A DNA stretch of 64,000 nt from Hymenopellis radicata (Eukaryota; Basidiomycota; Agaricomycetes; Agaricales; Physalacriaceae), in NCBI GenBank assembly GCA_015501595.1, contig JADNRX010000001.1:186001-250000 (forward strand), in the 5' to 3' direction. The translations under genes and the position numbers were made by a program. The notes under the pieces are model-generated. The model was not told the DNA's origin. It did no database searches and was given only the letters and a program-made list of their open reading frames with translations. Within the stretch, counting starts at the first letter, position 1; every line of letters starts with the position of its first letter. Of the stretch, positions 32,336 to 42,934 are shown piece after piece.

Positions 32336-33869
32336 ATGGCCGCCGCAATAATAAAAGAAACATCCGCGCCATCCGGCTCCAAGCCATCTCCTCAACCATC
32401 TCAGCCATCGCAGAAATCAATGACAAAGGCGGAACGGAGAGAATTACAGGAAAGACAGCGGGCAGCGAAACTAGTGCAAAAACAGCAGACAGGAGGACCC
32501 TCAGCACCGTCATCAGCAAAAGCAAAGGCACCGGCAGCGCCACAAAGGAAACAGCAGGCCGCGGACGCCGCGAAATCAAAGGATTCATCGGCAGCCAAGG
32601 ATCTTGCTTCAACATCCGCCGCCATGGATGACGTTTCCAGCGGCTTAAAGTCGCGTGGATTGCGCATCTTCTCGCATTTTGGTGTACCAAAGCAATTGGG
32701 ATCTGGCGTCAAGGGCGTCTCGGACATTCACCCCGCCATCATCAGGCTTGGCCTGTTGTTCTCCGAATTCAAAATATGTGGCGCCAATGCGCGTTGTATT
32801 GCCACTCTTTCTGCGTTCAAAACAGTGGGTGTTCCCCTCCTTCATCTCCGGTTGTCCTTATTGTGTCATAGGTTATCCAAGATTATACCACACCCCCCAA
32901 TACTACCCTTGCCCGACACTTGATGACCTATATCTCCCCTCAAATCACATATCTCGTTTCAGCTAGACCGATGTCAGTCACCATGGGAAATGCTATTCGT
33001 CAGCTCAAGCTCGAAATAAGTGGGTCAGATATAGATCTTCCCGAGCAGGACGTGAGTATTAGCTGTTATGGCGGCTACCATATCTCACATTTGTCTTATT
33101 CTAGGCAAAAGACGAACTCTGTCAAACAATTGACAACTACATCCGCGATCGAATTATCATCGCAGACGAGGTCATCCAGGATCTAGCTGGGAAGAAGATC
33201 AAAGATGGAGATGTCGTATTGACATTCTCAAGGTAATGCAATGACATGTTCTCGGAATATCTTGCTTACTGTCTGCTAGATCCTCACTTGTTCAGAAAAT
33301 CCTACTCCACGCACATGCTGAGGGCAAACGCTTTTCGGTGATAGTGATTGACTCGCGACCGCTTAACGAAGGTAAAGCCTTGCTGAAAGCATTGACATCT
33401 GTGAATCCTCCCCTCCCTTGTACCTACGCTCTTCTTTCCGCCCTCCCCTCGCTCATTACGGAAGCGACAACCGTGTTTCTTGGAGCTCATTCACTGCATT
33501 CAAATGGCGCCGTCTACTCTCGTGCTGGCACGGCAATAGTTGCAATGATGGCCAAGGCGCATGGCATACCTGTCGTGGTCTCCTGTGAGACATACAAGTA
33601 TAGCGAGAGCGTGATGCTCGACGGTTTTGGGAAGAATGAATTAGGTGAGGAATTGAGAGTATTTTCTCATGAGTTAACTCATATGTCACACAGCGCCGGC
33701 GAAATTCTCACCTTCAGATCCGAAGCCCAACCTCATGTTGGAGGTTCTAAATCCTCTCTACGATGTCACTCCTCCCACAAGCATCACTGCCGTCGTAACT
33801 GAGGTCGGGATGATCCCACCGAGCAGTATCAGCTCCATTCCGCTCGCACTTGGCGTAGCTACATTGTAA
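32336..33869 (+). CDS. GCD2: Translation initiation factor eIF2B subunit delta
   Basis: Five exons (32336-32824, 32872-33051, 33105-33232, 33280-33644, 33694-33869), 445 residues. A lysine/alanine/glutamine-rich N-terminus precedes the Rossmann-like eIF2B alpha/beta/delta domain: RHLMTYISPQITYLVSARPM, AEGKRFSVIVIDSRPLNEGK, and VFLGAHSLHSNGAVYSRAGT. The end VTEVGMIPPSSISSIPLALG is delta-typical. eIF2B is the guanine nucleotide exchange factor for eIF2; delta is in the regulatory core that senses eIF2 alpha phosphorylation. Confidence 0.94.
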
Positions 33870-34061
33870 TATTTGAATCTCGCTGTCGTATCATTATTGT
33901 AGCATCTGGCTTTGTAGCACTATTGATATAATACATGCATTACTGGTACTTGAACGCGTCCACGTGAATGTGACGCCACACCTATTGCCAAATGCAGATC
34001 CTGCTTCTTACCACCACCATCCTTTCGGTATTCACTCGGTCTTCCCTGGATGTCGTTGTGA

Positions 34062-35808
34062 ATGGACACAGACCTCAAATGTAACCGTCTGACGTGCCGC
34101 AAGGCGTTGACGGACAAGGCTGTTGTTGTGAGTATCGTCGTCGTTCTCGAGATGAGGCCTGACCGAACGACGCTCATAGACGACCTGTGAGTAACTACGC
34201 GTCGTTAAAGGAAGTTTTGATCTTAGCGTGTCTGTGGAGGCTCCCACATCTTCTGTGGTGCGTCTCCTTGTCTTGTCTTGTGAAGGCCTGCCAATTTCTA
34301 TACAGTGGAATGTGCAAACGAGCTCTTCAACGCAGCCCGTCTTTGTCCGGGTTCGTCGACAGCCCTATTCCGATGAATACTATATGACTATGCGTTGCTG
34401 CTACTAGCCTGTGAGGCTTCTCTGACTGAACCGTCAGTAGTCCATAATCCAATCATGATAATGTGCTAAACCGGTGCCGATTCAGAGACGACGTTGTGGT
34501 TCGTTTCGTTTACTCTGATGCATTGCGTTATGATTTTCACGCGACCTAGGTCTGCTCCCTGCATCCCACCAACGACTACAAGACGGTACACACGCATACA
34601 TTCAACATCGTTCTGCATCCTGAGACATTTCTAGTCCGTACTCTCTGGTTTGGCGCCATCCATCATCCTCGAGATCTGCTCGCGTGCCATATCGTTCTGG
34701 CAGTACCAAATATACCAAGAAAGGTTTAGATAACTCCTGTTCCATATGCGACGCGTGCTCAACGCATTTGTAGCTCCTTTCAACAGGCCGTTGTACGAAA
34801 TCTCAACGATAAAAATGCTCAATCGCAAAAGCAGCTGGACAGTGTTGTGCGAGAAGGTGTCATTGCTTATTATCTAAATATTGTGTCTAACGTGCGTCCA
34901 GCCAACGGGGAAATATCGCTTCTAAATAGCAAGATAGCAGGTATATGCGTTTTGACTTCTGAAATGGAAACGGCACTCATTCAATTTAGAGCTCGAGCGC
35001 GATCTTGAATTGGAGCGTCGAAAAGTTCGCGAACTCCAAGAAAGCTCAAGGGATCGCGATCGCGAATATCAAAAGCTCAAGGCCATATATGTTCTCCAAA
35101 GTCATTGTGTGGCGTCTGATAATGTTTTCATATCTAGGCGCAGAACGACAAGATGAAGCGCAAGGCTCTTCTTGGAGGTCTTTCCAACGGAAATGATGAG
35201 TTACACAAGCCATCGTCATTCGAAGAAAACCGACAACGTGCGTTCGCCGCCAACGTGAATATGAACATGAACACGGGTATGGGTGTCGGTATCAATAATG
35301 GAGCAGGTATGGGCAATATGAATATGAATTCAATGGATGTGGGTGCTGTCGTGGGTGGCATGGAGGCGAATGGGGTGAGTTCTCCACCGTGTTCTCTCAG
35401 CGCTTTACATCGATGCGCTTTGCGCTTAGATCCAACGAACTCCCCTTGTTACTCGGCATGCAAATTGGCCTCAACAGCAACAGCAACAGCAACAACGACG
35501 TCAACCTCAGATGCATCGACAGCCGATGCCGATACCAGTTCCCCAAGCATATCGCTCTGGAAACGTTTCCGACTCCAGCAGTACACGAGAAGTTGAGAAT
35601 ATGCTCAACGGAGGAGGGAGTGGTGGGCACAGACGATCGAATGGGAGCGGGAGCGGGGGAGGATGGGGACAACAGCAGCCCCGACAAGCACAACGAGGTA
35701 TGGACCCGATTTCTCACGCAGCGTTAGTCTAAGCTTTTTGTAGTCTTTCCGCCCGCTAGTGCAGTTAAGCGGTCAGGAATGTTTAGACCAGCTGGTATAG
35801 GAAGGTAG
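34062..35808 (+). CDS. HEI10: HEI10/CCNB1IP1-type RING protein (meiotic crossover E3 ligase)
   Basis: Thirteen exons: 34062-34127, 34227-34257, 34306-34350, 34408-34432, 34486-34498, 34550-34585, 34635-34723, 34774-34856, 34902-34940, 34990-35081, 35138-35374, 35430-35697, 35744-35808; 362 residues. Domain order as in HEI10: an N-terminal RING (MDTDLKCNRLTCRKALTDKA, CGGSHIFCVECANELF, LCPACEASL), then EPDDVVVCSLHPTNDYKTSV, a coiled coil (ANGEISLLNSKIAELERDLE) and a low-complexity tail with a Q run, ending FRPAG. HEI10 marks crossover sites in meiosis in Sordaria, plants and mammals. The donor at 35082 would be GC; a GT donor at 35091 adds three residues instead. Confidence 0.9.
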
Positions 35809-36190
35809 CAGCAAGGTTACTCAGACGCTTGTATGAGAGGAAGCTGTTTCGTCGTATCACTACATCAGTAATGCTTCACAACGTGCAGAATTCGCTTTTT
35901 CACCTGCCAGTCGGTCATCATACACTAGGGAACGTAGAGGCCAATCTGAAGTCAATCGTTAATCCTGTTTCAGCTAGACAGGTTCAGGGTGCGACCTCAG
36001 ACGACGGGGCGACTTTTCATCCCACTGGTCGGAATGAAATTCGTCAACATCACCTCGATCATTCATCCCGAAAAGTCTTTCGTAGGGCTACTGCTTTGAA
36101 ATGGCTCTGTTCCGGCATGGTAGTTCTCCTAGCCGTCAATCCAGTGGGCAGAATCAGACTTACGAACTAGGGTATAACTTGAAGGTTCTA
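35809..36190. other. Convergent intergenic region
   Basis: 380 bases between the stops of HEI10 and the downstream SDR. Presumably the 3' ends of both transcripts; no gene or repeat seen. Confidence 0.6.
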
Positions 36191-37618
36191 CTAAACACCA
36201 GAAACTTGTTCCTCGCACCACTCCCAAAGTGCCTTCGCGACGTCTGGGTTCTCGCAGAGCGGAGTCGCTTTTCCAACTCTAGCCCACGGAATGAGATGCT
36301 GTTTGATCATTTAGCTCGCATGAAGATAGATGGAGACGAAACAGTACCGCTCCGTTGAAGTTACGTCCTTCCAGACTTGTAGCCGCCCAGAGCGGCGTGA
36401 GCGCCCCATAGCTAACCTTGTAAAGGAACACCAGGCTTGCGATCTAGAGACGATGAAGGAGATCGCCAAACCGTACAAGGGACGGAACTTACAAATCGGA
36501 GACGCCCTACAACTTGGTTACGATAGAGGTCGGAGGCCAGATTTCCGGGGTTCAGCGACGAACTGACAATGCCCTTGTCGCCAAAACGTCTCGCAAGCTC
36601 CTGCGAAAACAATACATTTCCCTGAGTGAATGTTAAAAAGGACAATGATGTAAGAGGGCAGTTACGCGTACCACTTTACTCTATAAGGAGAATGGTCAGC
36701 CTTCTCCAGACATCCAGTAGCAGCACTTACCTGGACATACAAATCCATGGAACTGAGCTTTTTGCGACCAGGACCATCTCTGAAGGAATCCCAAGCTAAA
36801 TCGTTCTTGGTCCACGAATAGATACCAGCAGACGAGACATTGACGACTCGGACATCGCCTTTGGCATCGGGCGGTTCTGCTCGAGCAGCCTTCTCCAAAA
36901 CTGGAAGAAGCAGCGTGGTGAAGTAAAAGTGACCAAGGACGTTAGTTCCAAATTGCATATCGTAGCCTAAAAGCAGAGTGAGATTGAGACCGCAGAAATC
37001 AGATGTTCGGAACTCGCCGTCCTTCGTCAAGTCGGAAAGGGGAGGGCGCATGATTCCGCTGAGAAAACCGTAGTTACAAAGTGATCCTAATAGAAAGGGT
37101 ATGAATCTCACGCATTGTTGATCAGAATATGCAACTGGTCTTCCTTGCTCTTGAACTCCTCGGCGGAGCGCTTGATGTCAGCGAGACTCGCCAAGTCAAG
37201 TCGCAGAAAAATGGCCTCCTTGCCTCCAGTTTCAGATTTCAGCTTCTCGATGGCAGCAAGGGCTTTGTCCTGGCTCCGCGCAGCCAAGTAGACCTTTGCG
37301 TTGTGTTCCAAGAGTGCCTGAAAACGCGTTATGGATACTTCAAGGTCGGGACAAATGAAATGATGTACTAACCTTGACAGTTTCGTAACCGACTCTGTAA
37401 GGAAATATTCAGCGGTGCACTTTGACTCGAAAGAGTCAGTCCTGACCCAGTATTCGCACCAGTGACAATCACGACTTTCCCGGTCAAGTCGGGCATGTCC
37501 TTGCTAGGCGCATATTTGGGGCTTGGGGGGAAAGACTGGCAGAGACAGTGAGTTCAATATGAATGCTAAGACAACAAGAATCACTGACCTCCTTGAAAAT
37601 AGCCACAGCGTTTCCCAT
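36191..37618 (-). CDS. Short-chain dehydrogenase, retinol-dehydrogenase-like
   Basis: Ten exons on the minus strand: 37589-37618, 37447-37535, 37373-37394, 37112-37317, 37018-37058, 36731-36966, 36672-36680, 36493-36621, 36348-36443, 36191-36298; 321 residues. TGANTGVGYE cofactor loop, [37 protein letters not shown], and the catalytic YVQSK; C-terminus [20 protein letters not shown]. This is the fungal branch related to human RDH/WWOX enzymes; substrate unknown. Two oddities: the intron at 36967-37017 has a GC donor (GCGAGT), required to keep KDGYD intact, and a 9-base exon encodes SKV with the catalytic lysine. Confidence 0.93.
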
Positions 37619-40348
37619 CCTAGTAACCAGCTTGGGAAGAAGGAAGAATATGCGTGAGGTGGGTGTTGGTCGTAAGGCGGAGCACCCTTTAATACCGGGA
37701 AGCAAGCGAAAGATAGAACATCTGAACAACGTGTGGCCGCGTCAACGCGTTCTGACGGCACTACTGTATTAACCCAATCCTCAAAAGGTCAGCAGAGTTC
37801 AAAGCTTGCCGGATTTGGCTGCTGTGACAAGGGAATGTACTGTCAAAATCACCCTTCCAGGGAATGCGCCGCGTGAATTGAACTTATTACACGATAAAGA
37901 AAAGGAAGAAGCGCGTCGTCCACTGAGGTCGTCGAATCCAGCTCGGATTGACAGACTTGACTCAACACTAGCAGACTATCAGCCACTCGTTGAGGGTTTT
38001 AGAGACGATAATGGTTTCGCCGAATGAGGAGAAGGTTGAAACTCGTCTGCTTACCAAAGCAGATCGACTTTACCGAGTTAACTTTATTGCGCGAATCAGT
38101 GAGCACCGGATAGCTAGCCATTTACGCGCTGGAGGGCGAGTAAGTGCTCAAGCTCAAGCGCTCATCCCCTCGTTTACCCGTGGCAATAGATAGTGACAAG
38201 ATGCGGTATAGTAATACTAAAGCCGACTTGCATGAGTACTAAATAAAGGGAGAGTCGGCATTGACAGGCATTGACGGCTTCAAGTTCCCCATCCGTCATC
38301 GTCAGCCAGCAGGAAATACCAGCTTGTCCTCGAGGTCAATACCGACTTCCTCAAGAGATTCGGTCAGGCTTGGTACGTGTGTCCTTCGAGAAAAGATCGT
38401 GAAGGTCGCATGAACAAGGCCCTCACCTACGAAATGTTTTCTGGCATTTACATATTACGACGTTAGCCGTAGAGCTAATCGTCACGTAGATTCAGAAAAC
38501 AACATCGGCCCAGATTCCAGAAGAAAGATAATGAGCGCATCTGTCCATCGATTTGGAGAGCTTGAAGGTCGCCCTTGCTTGTAATATTCATGTCGATATT
38601 ATCGCGCTTCCACTGGGATCCTCGGATTTTGGCATGGTAGCTAAGCCAGAAGAAAGATGAGAAACGATTGCGCCTGTAATTGAAGAGCGCAGCGACAAGT
38701 GCATTTCAAACTCCGAACCAGATCGCATCAAAAAAAGACGAACCCACTTCATGCCTCTGCCCACAGCATACTCGACGCACAACTTCCTACTACCACTTTC
38801 TGGGAGTACGTGTAACTGGAGAAATGTCCCCATCGATGTTCAAATGCATATTTATTCATCTGATGCCTCAGAGCCGCGCCTACTCATCCTTACGCTCAGT
38901 CTTGCTCCCGTGGTCTTCTACGTTTCGTCCAAGCCTCGTATAAAACATATCTGGAATGACTTACATACAAGCACTTAAAGGCACTTTCGACATACTCCCC
39001 TCGATTCGATCTTCCCTTTTCATCATCAGCTCTATACACTTTGGTCCAGTCTCCGCAAACCCGCATTTCCTGTAATATGCCCTCCCCATTTCGTCCGCAC
39101 TCACGGAATCAACGCGCCCGGAGGCGCATCTGATTTGATCTTGGAAGCCGCCGACGCAACAGCCGTTCCGCCAGCTCTTTCGCCTGTGAGCGCCACCCGC
39201 GACGACGAAATACCAACCGCCATCACCGAAGACACGGGCCATTCCAACGACTTGAGGTTCCGCGTAGAACCTGAGTCGGTGGTAGGTGGTGTTCAGATGA
39301 CAGTGCAGGAACCCCAGCTACCAGCCTCTAGCGCTCCAGGCGGGAGACTTGGATGACAGACCGCTCGACGTCCGCAGGTCAAGATAAGTGTCGAGATCTG
39401 GTGGAGCGTCTACAAAGGAGTATAGCCGGCGGGTAGCGGCTTGCAAGGCATCCGGTTCTACATGCAATAACTCCGTTATTTCAAAAGGCTCTTTAGAACA
39501 CTAATGTTACGTGCGGACTTGGGTGATGCTGGGAAGAGTTATCGGATGACGGCCGCCTTTCTCTGTTTCTAATCGTGGAGGTCTGCTCGGAACTGGACTT
39601 GGCGGCGACGCGAGTACGAGGCAGCCAATATGTGGAGCATCTTAGTGCTGGACTCCGCGGAAAGATAGCTGCCCGCCGTGTAGCTCTGAGCGAATTTGGG
39701 GCTTGTTCGCGCGTCCTTCGGTAGTGGTCTTGAATAAGTACACTATCATGGGATCATTCATCCGAGAGAGATATATCCTTTTCGTATCGCCAGGACTGGA
39801 ACGTTCTTGGGCAGACAGACGCTGCGGAAGTCGGAAGGATGCGACGGTCGTATTATCCATTCCGTTCAACGGTGTTTCTACGCAGCTAGTGAATTGTTTC
39901 TTGGCCGGGCACATTATGGCGTCCTCATGCAAGTCGACCGCAGATCGCGAACATGTGAGTCTTTGAGGGCAATGTGTGCGAGGAATACTGCGAGGTTATC
40001 GTATCAATGTGATTAGAATTATGGCACGACCATACGCGCCACTATGTCACGCTCGAGGGACGTGCGAGATGGGCGCGAGAATTTTCCTCAAAAGCCTCCG
40101 CACTACCAAAAGGATCATTAAACCAAGTCACCTCTTGAAGCTTGAGTACTAGTAAGTATCAGCATTATTCGTCCCACAGCAAATACATCGGAAACCAAAT
40201 ATTATTCCCGTGGTTGGTATACAGTCTATTAATCAGTACTTCTCGCTACCAGAACGCTAACTAGTATACAATTATATCACAAGTGCAAAAGAGAGAGCAT
40301 GGCGACAAAAAATGAAAGAAACAAAAAAAGAAAGATCGTGTAAGATGT
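37619..40348. other. Gene-poor region
   Basis: 2.7 kb without an intact gene. Several open frames of 60-97 codons (for example 37806-38027, 37990-38193, 39703-39966) overlap stops and opposite-strand frames and match nothing I know. The only recognisable content is a decayed GNAT copy at 39030-39475. Confidence 0.6.
39030..39475 (-). pseudogene. Decayed copy of the GNAT acetyltransferase gene
   Basis: The minus strand is clearly related to 14055-14528 along its whole length: CAAGCCGCTACCCGC, ATCTTGACCT, CCCGTGTCTTCGGTGATGGC and GCGGACGAAATGGGGAGG are shared. It has several frameshifts and early stops: one extra base soon after LPAGY, and a broken acetyl-CoA loop where RRQGLA would be. Not functional. 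Its 5' flank also shares AACGGAG with the functional gene, so the copy came from genomic DNA. Confidence 0.88.
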
Positions 40349-42309
40349 TCAGTCCCTTCGTAGCCTATTATTCTTCTCATCATCCAAATACAGCCCAATA
40401 GCGACGAGATCTGTCCCAGCGCGGCGGAGGTAGCCAGCGAGAATATTTCTGTCTGCTTGGGGAAGGAGCACAGCGAGCTTGTCCAGCTGGACCTCGAAGG
40501 CGGGATCGTGGGGCTCTGGGGAAGTGAATCTTCCATGGCCATCTGAAGAAACGGCGTCACTCTCGCTGGAGCGAGGGATGGTAATAGTCTGGCTACGGCT
40601 CATGCGCTTCCAGCCACCAGGTGGGCGTGGACCACCCGGAACGGAAGGAGTAATAGTGGGCCTCTTTGTGAGAACAGTACGAGAATGGGGCAGACTGTGG
40701 GTGGTGGGTACAGGCGTAGTACTCGCAGCCGGCGCTCTTCGGGAAGTACTCGTCTTCCTGCCGAGAGATGAAAAGAAGCCGCCTGATTTAGGCATGGATG
40801 ATGTACGCGGGGGTAGTGCAGGGTATGGAAGGATAGCGCTTACGGTGCTGCTTGATGGGGATGAGAGGTCTGTCGCGACGCCCGCGTCTGGACGCGTCGG
40901 GAACGTGACCTCGCTCGCCTCGCTGCCGTGGCTCGTGTTTCGTGGCTGGGGCGTGAATATCATGGTACTGGGTATGTTCGGGCCGCCCCCGCCGTCGTGG
41001 GTAGAGGTGCGGGTGCGGATGCGGGCCTCCATGAGCCAATCACCCAGTCCGCAGTCGTAAACGTAAAGTTCGTTGATCTTTTGGATGTAAATGTTACAAC
41101 GTTCAAGAGACGTCATTTTGCTCGCATGACCGGGTGGATGCAGTTCTGGGCAGTACATGGCGGAGGGATACAGTGCTTTGATTTTGGGCGGCGCTAGTGG
41201 CCGTGTAAGATGCGGCGGAGACAATTGCCGTGCAGGTGGCGGTGAAGGTGTGCGAGACGAAGTAGAGGGTGAACGAGACAAACGGCGGAATCCACGGGTC
41301 AGACTGTTCCTTAGACTCTTGGGAGGAGGAGAAGGAGTGGGCGGCATTATGGGTTCATCAACATCAGGGTCGGATATAGAGAGCTCCGCCGAGACGCGTT
41401 TCCTTCGCTTTGGCTGTTCGTGTAGACTGGCGTTACGCGGCGGGGGCTGGATCACGAGGGGCGCGATGATCACGGGGATGGGAGAGGAGGGGGTTGAATG
41501 AACTTCGGGTATGGATACCCGATCGACGGAGGGGGAGAAGGCGCCTTCGCGTCGGTGTATGGAGGGAGACCTACAAGTAACATGTCAGCAATATTCATCA
41601 AGTAATCGCGGTACTGACGGAGTGCGCCGGGCCAGGGCAGCCTCGACAGACGGCGGCAGTTGCAAAGCCTGCCTCACAGCTGCGATCTGCTCCCTCTTCT
41701 GCGGATCGAGCATCGGTGGCGGAGGTAGGGGTCCAGCTGTCGAGTGCAATCCAGGCTGGTAGTGCAGATACGAGCTCGCATCCAGTGCACGAAACGTGCC
41801 CACTACCACGGGCGCCGCAACTGGAATCTCCATGCTCTTTCGCTCTCCAATATCCGGCGTCACCACACTCTGCCCAGTCGACCGCCGTTTCAACCCTAGC
41901 GGTGGCCGTCTGTCCTTATCCTCCTCCACTGCATGCGACTGTGAGCGCTGATGCTTCGACGCCGAGTCGGGCGGCACTACGAGCGCGACGTCCATTCCAC
42001 TCGTCGGTACGATGGCTGTTCTGCGTCGGTCGCCTCCGTCTGTCGTCGATTTCGGGCGCACTCTCCGGGACGCGGGCGATAGCGTAGTAGGCGAGTGGGT
42101 CGAGTACTCGCTATCGCTCGAAGAATAGTCTGACGACGAAGGGAGGAGATCAGGTCCGAGGAGATCAGGTCCACTGGTTGTTGTTGTTGTTGTTGTAGCT
42201 GCTTGTCGCCCTGGTCGGCGAGCGGGCTTTGGTAGTAATCAAGGAGCGCCTCTGTATCGTTTCTTAAGAGCATGGGCCGGCGAGACGACGACGCATGGTC
42301 GCGTGTCAT
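40349..42309 (-). CDS. Ser/Pro-rich protein with C-terminal CUE/UBA-like domain; apparent 1-base frameshift
   Basis: Two exons, 41619-42309 and 40349-41570, about 637 residues once one missing base is allowed for. The N-terminus (MLLRNDTEALLDYYQSPLAD) is followed by a Gln run and two DLLGP-type repeats; the middle is disordered and proline-rich; a block MTSLERCNIYIQKINELYVYD is more ordered. The last 50 residues (VQLDKLAVLLPQADRNILAG ... LDDEKNNRLRRD) resemble a ubiquitin-binding CUE/UBA fold. The frame changes between the Gln run and the DLLGP repeats, near 42150-42190; total exon length is one base short of a multiple of three. Confidence 0.65.
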
Positions 42310-42934
42310 TTTAAGGAAAGTTGGCAGGACAGGTTGCCTGTTGAGATTGAACAGGATCGCATCCCCTTAAGGAAAGACTGTTTCAATTGCAAGTGGCTCG
42401 TCGCTGGCGGCTACTGTATGTATCCAACCTTAGATCCCCTCTCTCCGGCCACAGTACCGCAGCAGCGGCTACTCTAAATCCTCCAGCGAATGCGGTTGTC
42501 GCGAAATATCTCCACTGTCTTTCCGTAGTCTCTCAACAACTGCCGAATGTCGGCCAGTCGGTCTCGTGGAGTGGGTCGTGTCCTTGTGCCCCAGAATAGC
42601 ATCCATCCTCTCACCGTATGCCATCCATCACAGCCATATGCCTGTATCAAGAAACAGGTCGCCAACATTGTTAACGTTAGTGAGACACTACGCGTTCCAT
42701 GTATACAAACTAGACAAGATCCGCCAACCCTTCGTTTGATGTCCGTCCGTCAGCCACTTTTTATATTGTCCAGGCTCGGTGATACAACCCACCGATAGTC
42801 ATAGTCGGCCCCGCTGACAGTCCAGGGATAGCCATCGCTATATACGTCTCTTTCTTTCCTTCACCCACCTGCCATATGTCACAAATATTATATGCAGTGC
42901 AATGAGTACCAACAAAGAACTAATGAAGCACACC
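42310..42934. other. Intergenic region
   Basis: 625 bases between two minus-strand genes: promoter of the CUE-like gene and terminator of KCS1. No supported gene. Confidence 0.6.

Noticed and set aside
35082..35137. Counting the HEI10 intron as a sixth GC-AG intron
   Set aside because: A canonical GT donor at 35091 also keeps the frame and adds only three residues, so the case is ambiguous.
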